Below are positions 56,892-64,000 of a DNA stretch of 64,000 bases, piece by piece. Positions within the stretch are counted from its first letter, which is position 1. Each line of letters opens with the position of its first letter. Source of the DNA: Pseudonocardia sp. Lineage in GTDB: Bacteria > Actinomycetota > Actinomycetes > Mycobacteriales > Pseudonocardiaceae. The notes beneath the pieces were generated by a model, which was given only the letters and a program-made list of their open reading frames with translations, was not told the origin of the DNA and did not search any database. The DNA lies in NCBI RefSeq assembly GCF_029263155.1, contig NZ_JAJCYB010000122.1, forward strand, positions 26,818 through 90,817. The letters are read 5' to 3'. The translations under genes and the position numbers were made by a program.

Positions 56892-58049
56892 CTACGCGCT
56901 CCCGATGCTCCGGGTGACGAACCCGGAGGCGGTGGGACCGGGGCCGCCGTCGGGAGGCCCGCTGCGCCGGCCGGTGGTGGTCGCCTCGGAACCGTTCGTG
57001 GTGTCCGGGTCGCCCTGAGGTGGCAGGACCACGTACCCCAGGCTCCCCAGCTCGCTCGCCGCGGCGTCGGGATGGTCGCGCACCAGCTCGGCGAGTTCCA
57101 CGGTGGACTCGCCCCGGACGGTCGCGACCCGCTCCGGCTGCGCACGTCCCCAACGCCGCAGCGTCGTCGGCCACACGGCCTGCACAGCCGCGTTGAGGTG
57201 GGCCCCGACGATGATCGAGAAGGCGACGAAGAACGTGGCCAGCAGGAACGCGATCGGCGCGGCCAGCGCCCCGTAGGTGTAGCCGGTGCTGGTGATCCAG
57301 TCGAGGTACAGGCGCAGGCCGGTGACGCAGGCGACGAACACGACCGCCGCCAGCAGCGCCCCCGGCAGCACGCGCCGCCACGGCGGCTTGAACGGCAGCG
57401 CGACGCGGTACAGCGTGGTGAGTGCGAGGACGAGCACGAGCGCCACCACCGGGCCGGAGGCGGCGGCCAGCACGGCGGCGGAGCCCGGCTCCCAGGCGCG
57501 CGGCACGAACGGTTCGAGCCGGGTGGGGTCCAGCGTGACCAGCGGCAGCAGCACGATCGCCATCGCCAGGAACATCACGTACAGCAGGACCGACAGCGTC
57601 CGCTGCCAGAGGAATCCGCGCACCGGGTACTGGTCGTGCGCCCGCGTGATCGAGTCGACGAACGCCGACATCGCCGAGGATCCCGACCAGAAGCTGAGCA
57701 GGAACCCCACCGACACGACCTCGCCGCGCACGGTCGTCAGCACGTCCGCGACGGTCGGGACGATGATCTCCTCGACGGCGTTGGGGCTGAAGACCCCGCT
57801 GGTGGCCTCGATGATCCACTGTTGCGCGGCGGTGACGGTGTCGGCGCCGAACCAGCCCTCGACGTAGCCGAGGATGCCGAACACGCCCAACAGCAGCGGC
57901 GGCAGCGACAGCGTCTGCCAGAACGCGGCCGACGCCGACGCACTGAGGATGTCGTCGTCCCAGGCCCGCCGGGCCACGCGGACCGTGAGCCGCCGGGCGG
58001 CGGACGGCGGCGCGGAGGGCACGGACGGCATCGGTACAGGATGCGGCAT
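56892..58049 (-). CDS. YihY/BrkB family inner-membrane protein
   Basis: A 385-aa protein with six membrane helices: AFWQTLSLPPLLLGVFGILGYV, GEVVSVGFLLSFWSGSSAMSAFVDSI, LSVLLYVMFLAMAIVLLPLVTLD, VVALVLVLALTTLYRVALPFKPPWRRVLPGALLAAVVFVACVTGLRLYLDW and the last helix near AAPIAFLLATFFVAFSIIVGAHLNAAVQ. The C-terminal ~90 residues are hydrophilic. ATG 58049 is the start I prefer; the same frame is open upstream to 58388 through sequence that looks decayed. Confidence 0.88.
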   Translation of the reverse strand: MPHPVPMPSVPSAPPSAARRLTVRVARRAWDDDILSASASAAFWQTLSLPPLLLGVFGILGYVEGWFGADTVTAAQQWIIEATSGVFSPNAVEEIIVPTVADVLTTVRGEVVSVGFLLSFWSGSSAMSAFVDSITRAHDQYPVRGFLWQRTLSVLLYVMFLAMAIVLLPLVTLDPTRLEPFVPRAWEPGSAAVLAAASGPVVALVLVLALTTLYRVALPFKPPWRRVLPGALLAAVVFVACVTGLRLYLDWITSTGYTYGALAAPIAFLLATFFVAFSIIVGAHLNAAVQAVWPTTLRRWGRAQPERVATVRGESTVELAELVRDHPDAAASELGSLGYVVLPPQGDPDTTNGSEATTTGRRSGPPDGGPGPTASGFVTRSIGSA

Positions 58050-58891
58050 CGCAGCGCCGCCCGCGTGATCGGCGCGAATTCGGGTGACGCCCCGGACACC
58101 CGCGCGGCGCCGCACCGCCGGCACCGTGGTGCGCGTCGGGTCGCGGCGTGGCGCGTGACGTGATGCCGCTCCGGAAGGTCGTCGCCTCGAGCAGGTGTCC
58201 GGCTGCTCCTTGAGCGCGCGAGCCACCGCCACCGGATCGCCTGCCGGACCGTCGAGTTCTGCTGCCACGGGTCGGTCATCGTCGAGGACACGACGTACTT
58301 CTGCACGCAACGAGGCGATCACCGATTCCATCGAGACGGCATCGCCGGCTCCTGCAGCCCGACGGCCCCGGGCCCGGCTGTGGGGCACGCCGTGAACCTG
58401 CTCCGCCGTCGGCCCGCCACCCCGGGATCAACCCCACGCCGGTCTGCGAGTCCGTGCCGACGCGGTGGGGTCCGCCGAGCGCGGGCCGACGTGCCCCCGG
58501 TGCTGGACGCTCTTCGACCCGCACCGGGTATCCGATCTGCTGGCTCGCGCGCACAGGAACTGCCTGGCCGACGGCGGGCGCGACGACGTGTTCGACCTGA
58601 CCGCGGGCCCGCCGCACGAGCTCGGACCGGCGGTGCGCGCTCGGTCCGACCGCGGCCGGCGACTGCTGCGACGGAGCGGTTCGCCGGTCACCGAGCCCTC
58701 CCTTCCGCGACAGCTTCACCCTCAACGTCGACGGCAGGGCGGGGCGGTACGGCGCCGTGCACCAGGTGTGGGCCCGCAACCTCATCCGGCGAGGTGGGTG
58801 AGCGGCTTCCGCCGGGGTGCCCGCGACATGTCCACCCATCCCCGGTCCCGCACGGCGACCGCGCGACGCAGTCCGTCCGGGATCGACCGGT
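58050..58891. other. decayed region without an intact gene
   Basis: About 840 bp with protein-like fragments but no coherent ORF. On the minus strand near 58330-58190 a stretch reads MESVIASLRAEVRRVLDDDR and continues DGPAGDPVAVARAL before degenerating. On the plus strand near 58584 is VFDLTAGPPHELGPAV, and in another frame near 58705-58800 FRDSFTLNVDGRAGRYGAVH, ending at a stop. These look like remains of genes that suffered deletions and frameshifts. Confidence 0.5.
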
Positions 58892-59077
58892 TCACCCGAC
58901 CCACGTCCACCGTGCCTTGACGTGGTTGAGCTCCATGCCCTCCGCACGCACGAACGCCGCGAGCGCGCCCACCTGGTAGAGCACGGCCGCGGTGAGCTCG
59001 GCGCGGTCCATCGTCATCTCGCGGCGCCCGAAGCCCTCACGGTCCGGAAGCGACGGGTGCGCACCGACCCGGACCCC
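58892..59077 (-). pseudogene. pxpA: fragment of a LamB/YcsF family (5-oxoprolinase subunit A) gene
   Basis: A ~61-codon remnant reading DGVRVGAHPSLPDREGFGRR, then AELTAAVLYQVGALAAFVRAEGMELNHVK before it runs into unrelated residues and a stop. This matches the central V-x-I-G-A-H-P-S-Y-P-D-x-x-G-F-G-R-R ... L-Y-Q-V-G-A-L ... H-V-K-P-H-G segment of PxpA. The first ~80 residues and everything after H-V-K are missing, and no pxpB/pxpC neighbours remain. Confidence 0.7.
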
Positions 59078-59130
59078 GTCCCCTCTCCCCGGTCGGCCCG
59101 ACGCCATCGCCCCGGGCGGCCCCGGCCAGG

Positions 59131-59490
59131 TCAGTCCCGGTGCGCGGCGTCGAGGTCGAAGGCCGGGAGGCACACGGCCACGTACTCGGCTCCGCCGGGG
59201 CCGGGCGAGCTGTAGCGCACCCACTCCCCGGACGCGGTGTGCACGGCCTGCCCGGCGGTGACGGTGAGTTCACCGGCCTCGTGCTCCACACGCAGCGCGC
59301 CCCGCAGCACGAGCGTGTACTCGGCGAACTCGGGCCGCTGGCCGGGCTCGGCCCACCCCGACGGGCTGCGCATGTGCGCGACGGACAGCCCGGTGTCGCC
59401 GGTGTTGACCCGGCCCACGTACTCGTCGATGGTCTTCGGCGGCTCGCCCGCGGCCGTGACGCGGCTGGCGTTCTCGATGAGGCGTGGCAT
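59131..59490 (-). CDS. cupin domain protein
   Basis: A 119-aa single cupin: EFAEYTLVLRGALRVEHEAGELTVTAGQAVHTASGEWVRYSSPGPGGAEYVAVCLPAFD covers both conserved motifs, but motif 1 lacks the usual H-x-H pair (F-A-E-Y-T instead), so metal binding may be weak. ATG 59490; divergent from the DUF1992 gene with a 30-bp gap. Ligand unknown. Confidence 0.85.
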   Translation of the reverse strand: MPRLIENASRVTAAGEPPKTIDEYVGRVNTGDTGLSVAHMRSPSGWAEPGQRPEFAEYTLVLRGALRVEHEAGELTVTAGQAVHTASGEWVRYSSPGPGGAEYVAVCLPAFDLDAAHRD

Positions 59491-59520
59491 GGGCCGGATC
59501 GTGCCACTACCGTCGAGGTG

Positions 59521-59982
59521 GTGTTCGACCACACGCGCGACGAGTCGGCGGTGGACCGGGCCATCCGGGAGGCCGCCGAGCGCGGCGCGTTCGACAACCT
59601 GCCGGGTCGGGGCAAGCCGCTCCCCCAGCTCGACGACGACTCCGAGGACTGGTGGTTGCGCGGGTACCTGCGCCGCGAGGGGATCTCCCCGGACCTGCTG
59701 CTGCCGCCGTCGGTGCAGCTGCGCAAGGAGATCGACCGACTGCCGGAGACGGTGCGCGCGCTGCGGTCCGAGCGGGAGGTGCGCGACGCCGTCGCCGAGC
59801 TGAACCTGCGCGTCGTCGAGCACCTGCGGTTCCCCAGCGGGCCGCGCATCCCGATCCGGGTGGTGGACGCCGACGCCACCGTCGCCCGCTGGCGGGCCGG
59901 ACGTGAGCCGGCCACCGCTCCGTCCCCGGCACGCCCCGAGCCGCCCGCCCGCACCCGCTGGTGGCGCCGCCGGAGCAGCTGA
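59521..59982 (+). CDS. DUF1992 (DnaJC28-conserved domain) protein
   Basis: A 153-aa protein beginning VFDHTRDESAVDRAIREAAERGAFDNLPGRGKPL, the DUF1992 hallmark, followed by DWWLRGYLRREGISPDLLLPPSVQLRKEIDRL. The C-terminus is Pro/Arg-rich. The domain is shared with eukaryotic DNAJC28; its function is unknown. GTG 59521 lies 7 bases after TACCGT (59508-59513), suggesting a leaderless transcript. Confidence 0.88.
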   Translation: MFDHTRDESAVDRAIREAAERGAFDNLPGRGKPLPQLDDDSEDWWLRGYLRREGISPDLLLPPSVQLRKEIDRLPETVRALRSEREVRDAVAELNLRVVEHLRFPSGPRIPIRVVDADATVARWRAGREPATAPSPARPEPPARTRWWRRRSS

Positions 59983-59997
59983 CAGCACCCGCGGCGC

Positions 59998-60066
59998 GGT
60001 TGTCGCAGACCGTGCTGCTCGTCGCAGGCGCCCCAGCCTCTGCGACCGTACCGATGCTCTGCGACG
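59998..60066. repeat. GTCGCAG-type intergenic repeat
   Basis: TTGTCGCAGACC and CGTCGCAGGC are followed by the reverse motifs CTCTGCGACC and CTCTGCGACGAC, able to pair as a branched hairpin. It lies between the convergent DUF1992 and EamA genes and resembles the element at 5052-5180. Confidence 0.6.
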
Positions 60067-60081
60067 ACTGCCCGGCGCCGG

Positions 60082-61026
60082 TCAGCCCGGTTCGGCCAGC
60101 GTGGCGGGGCGGGCCGTGTTCGTCAGCGCCAGGCCGGCCAGGATCAGTGCCCCACCCAGCGCCTGGACGGGCGTGAGCACCTGGCCCAGCAGCAGCCACG
60201 ACGCCACGGCCGAGACCAGCACCTCCAGCAGCGCGATCAGCGAGCCGCGGGTGGCGCCGATCCGGGCCAGCGCGGCCACCCCGGTCAAGTAGGCGATCAC
60301 GGTGGACACCACGATGAGCAGCGTCGCCGCCACCGGCCACCCGACGTCCACACCGGCCAGTACGACGCCGGTGACGTCGGTGCCGACGACGATGGGCAGC
60401 GCGCCGAGGAGCCCGAGCAGGGCCACGACCACCGTGCCGATCGTCATGCCGACACCCGCGAGGACCAGCGGTGGGGTCGTGCTGCCCGCGCGGTCGGCCA
60501 CGAGGAAGTAGGACGCCTGGCACACCGCCGCGACCAGCCCCCACACGACACCCTCGACGCGCAGACCCAGACCCGACCACACCTGCACCACGAGCGACAG
60601 CCCCACCAGGGCGATCACGGCACCGAGCACGGTGCGCGCCGACGGCGGCTGCCCACGCACGAGCCACACCCAGCCGATCACCAGGATCGGGCCGAGGTAC
60701 TCCAGCAGCAGCGCGATGGCGACGGGCAGGTACTGCAGCGCGTTGAAGAACGCCACCTGCACGCCGGCCGCGGCGAGCACACCGTAGAGCAGCAGCGCCG
60801 GGCCGTCGGCGCGCAGCGCGGCGAGCACGCCGGGCCGGGTCACCGCGATGACGACGAGCAGGATCGCCGCGGCCCCGCCGAGGCGCACCAGCACCGCCCC
60901 GGTGGCCGACCACCCCGCGGCGATCAGGGCCCCGGCGAAGGGCCCCGAGAGCCCGAACGCGACGGCCGAGACGAGCGCGAGGCCGAGCCCTGCGCCGGTC
61001 CGGCCGGGTGCGGCGAGGTCAGCCAC
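60082..61026 (-). CDS. EamA/DMT-family transporter
   Basis: A 314-aa membrane protein with ten predicted helices in two EamA repeats: LALVSAVAFGLSGPFAGALIAAGWSATGAVLVRLGGAAAIL, then FFNALQYLPVAIALLLEYLGPILVIGWVWLVRGQ at the end of the first, and IAYLTGVAALARIGATRGSLIALLEVLVSAVASWLLLGQVL in the second. It probably exports amino acids or other metabolites. I use GTG 61026; GTG 61077 would add 17 residues. Confidence 0.9.
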   Translation of the reverse strand: MADLAAPGRTGAGLGLALVSAVAFGLSGPFAGALIAAGWSATGAVLVRLGGAAAILLVVIAVTRPGVLAALRADGPALLLYGVLAAAGVQVAFFNALQYLPVAIALLLEYLGPILVIGWVWLVRGQPPSARTVLGAVIALVGLSLVVQVWSGLGLRVEGVVWGLVAAVCQASYFLVADRAGSTTPPLVLAGVGMTIGTVVVALLGLLGALPIVVGTDVTGVVLAGVDVGWPVAATLLIVVSTVIAYLTGVAALARIGATRGSLIALLEVLVSAVASWLLLGQVLTPVQALGGALILAGLALTNTARPATLAEPG

Positions 61027-61112
61027 CGCGACGGCCGGCGGGCCGGTGGCGCGCCCCGGTGGCACCGCTCGCCGCACGTCGGGCGCACCGGGTCGGCGCC
61101 CCGGCGGTCAGC

Positions 61113-61193
61113 GCCCGCGCCGACGCCACGGCGAGCAGGGCCCGCGCCGACGCCACAGCGGGCAGGGCCCGCGCCGACGCCACAGCGGGCCGG
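61113..61193. repeat. 27-bp tandem repeat, three copies
   Basis: Units begin at 61113, 61140 and 61167 (GCCCGCGCCGACGCCAC at the start of each). In copies 2 and 3, GCCCGC at the start can pair with GCGGGC at the end, giving tandem small hairpins; copy 1 has GCGAGC there. No gene covers it convincingly. Confidence 0.75.
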
Positions 61194-61267
61194 ACCCACG
61201 CCGCCGACACCCACGCCGACGACACCACAGCGAGCCGGACCGGGCGGACGTCACGGCGGGCAGGGCC

Positions 61268-61295
61268 GGCCCCGACGGCCCGGGCCGTCGGGGCC
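61268..61295 (-). terminator. 28-nt perfect palindrome after the GlcG-like gene
   Basis: GGCCCCGACGGCCC (61268-61281) is followed at once by its reverse complement (61282-61295), 25 bases beyond the stop of the minus-strand GlcG-like gene. Confidence 0.75.
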
Positions 61296-61320
61296 GACGT
61301 CACCGTGGTGTGCCCGTGCC

Positions 61321-61758
61321 TCAGCCTTCCGCCCCGGTCTGCGCGACGAGCCCGGCGGCGGCGATCCCGGCCAGCGCGGCGGCCTCGTCGTTCAGCGAGG
61401 CGTCGCCGGTGACCCCGACGGCACCCAGCAGCGCGCCCCCGCCGTCGCGCACGAACACCCCGCCCGGCACCGAGAGGATCTTGCCACCGGCCAGGGCGGC
61501 GACGGAGGTGAAGAACTCCGGGGAGTCGGCGGCGCGGGCGGCGATGGCCCGGTTGGTCATGCCCAGTGCGAGCACCCCGGACGCCTTGGCCGTGGCCAGG
61601 TCGGGGCGCAGGAAACCGGAGCCGTCCTGGCGGCCCAGCGCGACGAGGGCTCCGCCGGGGTCGAGGACCGCCACCGTCAGCGGGTTGAAGCCCTCGGCGG
61701 TGCCGTGCGCCAGTGCGGCGTCCACGATGGTCTGGGCCTGCTGGAGAGTGATCGTCAC
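61321..61758 (-). CDS. GlcG/HbpS family heme-binding-type protein
   Basis: A 145-aa protein: AQTIVDAALAHGTAEGFNPLTVAVLDPGGALVALGRQDGSGFLRPDLATAKASGVLALG, then SVPGGVFVRDGGGALLGAVGVTGDASLNDEAAALAGI. This is the GlcG/HbpS (DUF336) fold, which binds heme in Streptomyces HbpS; a cofactor role is unproven here. GTG 61758 lies 7 bases after TAGGAT. Confidence 0.9.
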   Translation of the reverse strand: MTITLQQAQTIVDAALAHGTAEGFNPLTVAVLDPGGALVALGRQDGSGFLRPDLATAKASGVLALGMTNRAIAARAADSPEFFTSVAALAGGKILSVPGGVFVRDGGGALLGAVGVTGDASLNDEAAALAGIAAAGLVAQTGAEG

Positions 61759-61765
61759 GCCGACG

Positions 61766-61771
61766 ATCCTA
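61766..61771 (-). promoter_or_regulatory. -10 element of the GlcG-like gene (leaderless)
   Basis: TAGGAT on the minus strand, 7 bases before GTG 61758. The element overlaps the stop codon of the upstream reductase gene (61769-61771). Confidence 0.6.
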
Positions 61772-62179
61772 GGCAGCGCGGGACAGCACGAGGACGGGGA
61801 TCGTCCGGGTGGTCTTCTCCTGGTACTCCCCGAAGCCGGGCTTCGCGGCCACCACACGGCTCCAGATCTCCTCCCGTTCGGCCCCCTCGGCCTCGGTCAC
61901 GCGCACCGGGAACGTCTCGGTGCCCACCTCGACCTCGATCTCCGGGTGCGCCTTGAGGTTGTGGTACCAGTCCGGGTTGGTCGGCGCGCCCGCCTTCGAG
62001 GCGATGATCACGATCCGGCCGTCGTCCTGGGGGAAGGACACCAGCGGCGTCACGCGCTCGGTGCCCGACCGCGCCCCGACATGGTGGATGAGGATCATCG
62101 GGTCGCCCTCGAACGGTCCCCCGACCCGGCCCTCGTTGGCCCGGAACTCCTCGATGATCTTCGTGTTCCAGTCGCTCAT
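61769..62179 (-). CDS. deazaflavin (F420)-dependent nitroreductase family protein
   Basis: A 136-aa Ddn-like split-barrel protein: IIEEFRANEGRVGGPFEGDPMILIHHVGARSGTERVTPLVSF and VIIASKAGAPTNPDWYHNLKAHPEIEVEVGTETFPVRV are the family signatures. It binds F420 and reduces an unknown substrate. ATG 62179 overlaps the stop of the M50-like gene, and GGGAGTG precedes it. Confidence 0.92.
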   Translation of the reverse strand: MSDWNTKIIEEFRANEGRVGGPFEGDPMILIHHVGARSGTERVTPLVSFPQDDGRIVIIASKAGAPTNPDWYHNLKAHPEIEVEVGTETFPVRVTEAEGAEREEIWSRVVAAKPGFGEYQEKTTRTIPVLVLSRAA

Positions 62180-62901
62180 CGCACTCCCAACAGCAGCCAC
62201 GCCGTGCCGATCACGGCCACACCGGCGATCAACCAGAACAGGCCCGCCCACATTCCGGCCGGGACACGGGTGAGCCGGGCCAGCATCTCGACGTCGGACG
62301 CCCCGCGCAGCCCACGGCGCCGTCCGCGCTGCAGCTCGCGCACCGCCCGCAGGCCGCCGAACACCAGGAACCAGCTCAGCGCGGCCGCGAACCCGTCCTG
62401 CAGACCCGGCGTGCCCCACCAGGCGACGGCGGCGACCAGCCCGCCGGTGCCGACCACCGCGACGATCCCGAACAGGTTGCGGACGAGGATCAGCGTGGCC
62501 ACCAGCAGCCCGAGCGCGATCCAGATCATCGCCTGCGCCTGGTCGGCCGCCACCAGCAGCGCGCCGCCGAGCCCGAGCAGCGACGGCGCCGGGTACCCGC
62601 CGAGGAACGTGAACACCAGGCCCGGCCCGGCGGGCGCGCCGGTGGAGACGGTCAGCCCGGACGTGTCGGGGTGCAGCCGGATGCCCGTCAGCCCCCGGCC
62701 GGCCAGCACGGCGGTGAGCGCGTGCCCGCCCTCGTGGGCGATCGTCACGACCGTGCGGGTCCAGCGCCACGAGACCGACCACAGGACCGCGACCAGGGCC
62801 AGCGCCGCGGCGAGGAGCACGCTCGGGCGCTGCCCGAGCAGCGTGGTGAGCGCGTCGACGACGGACTCGGCCACCACCGCGAGTTCCCCCACGCCGTCCA
62901 C
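62176..62901 (-). CDS. M50-like membrane metalloprotease family protein
   Basis: A 241-aa membrane protein with the zinc-protease motif TVVTIAHEGGHALTAVLAGRG (His56, Glu57, His60) followed by G-I-R-L-H-P, typical of the M50B-like/DUF group. Helices follow at LVFTFLGGYPAPSLLGLGGALLV, MIWIALGLLVATLILVRNLFG and the C-terminal AGLFWLIAGVAVIGTAWLLLG. A site-2-protease role is possible, but the third zinc ligand (N/D-P-x-x-D) is not evident, so it may be inactive. Divergent from the MerR gene. The start is GTG 62901 or GTG 62892. Confidence 0.82.
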   Translation of the reverse strand: MDGVGELAVVAESVVDALTTLLGQRPSVLLAAALALVAVLWSVSWRWTRTVVTIAHEGGHALTAVLAGRGLTGIRLHPDTSGLTVSTGAPAGPGLVFTFLGGYPAPSLLGLGGALLVAADQAQAMIWIALGLLVATLILVRNLFGIVAVVGTGGLVAAVAWWGTPGLQDGFAAALSWFLVFGGLRAVRELQRGRRRGLRGASDVEMLARLTRVPAGMWAGLFWLIAGVAVIGTAWLLLGVR

Positions 62902-62923
62902 TCTGCCTCATCGCGGAATCGCG

Positions 62924-62947
62924 TTGACCTTCCACCGGGTGGAGGGT
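62924..62947 (+). promoter_or_regulatory. MerR-type promoter/operator
   Basis: TTGACC (62924-62929) as -35, overlapping an imperfect inverted repeat ACCTTCCAC / GTGGAGGGT (62927-62935 with 62939-62947, 8 of 9 matches) located between -35 and the start of the MerR gene. This layout is typical of autoregulated MerR promoters. Confidence 0.55.
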
Positions 62948-62952
62948 TCACG

Positions 62953-63849
62953 ATGGCCGGCATGACGATGCTGACCATCGGGCAGCTCGCCCACCGGTCG
63001 GGCGTGCCCGTGCGCACGATCCGGTTCTGGTCCGACGAGGGCGTGCTGCCCGAGACCGACCGCTCCCGCGGCAACTACCGCCGCTACGACGCGCGGGCGG
63101 TCGCCCGCCTCGACCTGGTCCGCACGCTGCGCGAGCTCGGCCTCGGCCTCGACGAGGTGCGGCTGGTCCTGGAGCGCCGCCGCAGCGTCGAGGACGTCGC
63201 CGCCGCGCACGTGCGGGCCATCGACAGCCGTATCCGCACCCTGCGGACGCAGCGCGCGGTGTGCACGCTGCTCGCCCGCGGGGCTCCCTCCCCCCGGAAG
63301 GCCGCCCTCATGAACGACCTCGCCCGGCTCTCCGCCGCGCAACGCCAGGCGATGATCGACGAGTTCGTCGACGCCACGTTCGCCGGCACCGACCCGGATG
63401 CCCCGGGCGCCGGGATCGCCCACGCCATGCGCACGCTGCCGACCGAACTGCCCGACGATCCGACCACCGAGCAGGTCGAGGCCTGGATCGAGCTCGCCGA
63501 GCTGGTCGGCGACCCGGCGTTCCGGGCCCGCGCCCGCGAGATGGCGGTCGCCGGTGCGGCCGCCGACGCGCCCGCCGGGTTCGATCCCGGGCCGATCGCC
63601 GAGCACGCGGGCGACGCCCTGGCCGCCGGGATCGCCCCCGACTCCCCGGAGGCCGTGGCGGTGGTCGACCGCCTCGCGCCGCCCGGCTCCGGCGACCGCA
63701 CGGAGCTGGCCGACACGATCACCCTGTTCAGCGACCGGCGCGTGGAGCGCTACTGGGCGCTGCTCGGGATCCTCAACGGCATGCCCGCGTTCCCGCCGAA
63801 GATCCCGGCGTTCGAGTGGTTCGCCGCCGCCCTGCGCGCCCACCCCTGA
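62953..63849 (+). CDS. MerR family transcriptional regulator
   Basis: A 298-aa regulator. The winged HTH is MLTIGQLAHRSGVPVRTIRFWSDEGVLPETDRSRGNYRRYDARAVARLDLVRTLRELGLGLDEVRLVLERR. The C-terminal ~190 residues form a helical effector domain (SAAQRQAMIDEFVDATF, VEAWIELAELVGDPAFRARAREMA) like those of the TipAS/GAF-less MerR group, with no metal-binding Cys. It is divergent from the M50-like gene, which it may control together with itself. Confidence 0.9.
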   Translation: MAGMTMLTIGQLAHRSGVPVRTIRFWSDEGVLPETDRSRGNYRRYDARAVARLDLVRTLRELGLGLDEVRLVLERRRSVEDVAAAHVRAIDSRIRTLRTQRAVCTLLARGAPSPRKAALMNDLARLSAAQRQAMIDEFVDATFAGTDPDAPGAGIAHAMRTLPTELPDDPTTEQVEAWIELAELVGDPAFRARAREMAVAGAAADAPAGFDPGPIAEHAGDALAAGIAPDSPEAVAVVDRLAPPGSGDRTELADTITLFSDRRVERYWALLGILNGMPAFPPKIPAFEWFAAALRAHP

Positions 63850-63860
63850 TCCCACCCCGC

Positions 63861-64000
63861 GAGTCGGGCCCTGCGTGCGCGCGAGTCGGGCCCTGCGTGC
63901 GCGCGAGTCGGGCCCTGCGTGCGCGCGAGTCGGGCCCTGCGTGCGCGCGAGTCGGGCCCTGCGTGCGCGCGAGTCGGGCCCTGCGTGCGCGCGAGTCGGG
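63861..64000. repeat. 22-bp tandem array running off the window edge
   Basis: Units of 22 bp beginning gagtcgggccctgcgtgcgc start at 63861, 63883, 63905, 63927, 63949, 63971 and 63993 (cut at the edge). They are identical with no spacers, so this is a minisatellite and not a CRISPR array. It begins 11 bases after the MerR stop. Confidence 0.92.

Noticed and set aside
58465..58920. Plus-strand ORF starting with CPRCW as a small zinc protein
   Set aside because: After ~70 residues it becomes Arg/Pro-rich shadow sequence; no start signal, and it lies in a stretch of decayed fragments.
63861..64000. CRISPR array at the right edge
   Set aside because: Units are contiguous and identical with no unique spacers, only 22 bp long; it is a tandem repeat.

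Overview
The window is high-GC DNA from an actinobacterium, most likely a member of the Pseudonocardiaceae (Pseudonocardia-like). Three things point there: two blocks keep the Mycobacterium gene order (ripC / exonuclease-UvrC-like / trpD / ctaE-qcrC-qcrA-qcrB, matching Rv2190c-Rv2196, and DUF4191 / RDD / glnA1, matching Rv2219-Rv2220); GTG starts with 4-base stop/start overlaps are common; and many genes have a TAnnnT -10 element only 5-8 bases before the start codon (leaderless mRNAs). No rRNA, tRNA, insertion sequence, prophage or CRISPR array was seen. This is chromosomal core with accessory islands.

Layout. 1-12 kb: NlpC/P60 hydrolase, NYN-domain protein, DEDDh exonuclease/GIY-YIG protein, stand-alone AsnC-type domain, receiver protein + trpD, then cytochrome oxidase subunit III and the cytochrome bc1 operon. 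11.9-12.4 kb: a leaderless 17-codon leader ORF before a small gene, with mutually exclusive hairpins that look like a translational attenuator. 12.4-16.6 kb: an acyl-CoA dehydrogenase / ferredoxin reductase / enoyl-CoA hydratase operon. 16.7-22.4 kb: DICT-domain protein, AlkZ-like winged-helix protein, and an ABC exporter with its two-component system. 22.4-25.5 kb: two LLM flavin monooxygenases and an NTF2-like protein. 25.5-31 kb: DUF4191, GyrI-like, RDD, glutamine synthetase, flavodoxin-like and Rieske proteins. 31-35.4 kb: HhH protein, methionine aminopeptidase with a divergent XRE regulator, and a DUF222/HNH protein with a long 15-bp repeat.

35.5-45 kb is the most interesting region. A five-gene operon whose genes overlap by 4-8 bases encodes a YnjB/YnjC/YnjC/YnjD-type ABC transporter followed by a thioredoxin-fold protein whose first redox cysteine is replaced by an in-frame TGA (U-L-P-C). 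The bases after this TGA fold into a hairpin with a GGTCC apical loop about 20 nt downstream, the geometry of a bacterial SECIS element, so I call this gene a selenoprotein. Divergent from it lie a VTT-domain membrane protein and a YnjF-like CDP-alcohol phosphatidyltransferase. Next come an SRPBCC protein, a dihydrolipoamide-dehydrogenase/mercuric-reductase-like flavoprotein and a radical SAM enzyme. Together they look like one redox/transport system of unknown substrate.

45-64 kb: Dps; DUF1990; a surface operon (membrane protein, frameshifted DUF4397 protein, class F-like sortase) with a pentanucleotide microsatellite upstream; a helical protein; a CDGSH protein + heme-oxygenase-fold diiron protein + peroxiredoxin; glycosyltransferase 9; RNase HI; DoxX; a 2OG-Fe(II) oxygenase; YihY; a decayed stretch holding a pxpA fragment; cupin; DUF1992; EamA transporter; a GlcG-type protein; a deazaflavin-dependent reductase; an M50-like membrane protein; a MerR regulator; and a 22-bp tandem array running off the right edge. 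Intergenic gaps repeatedly hold long near-perfect inverted repeats from a few recurring sequence families.
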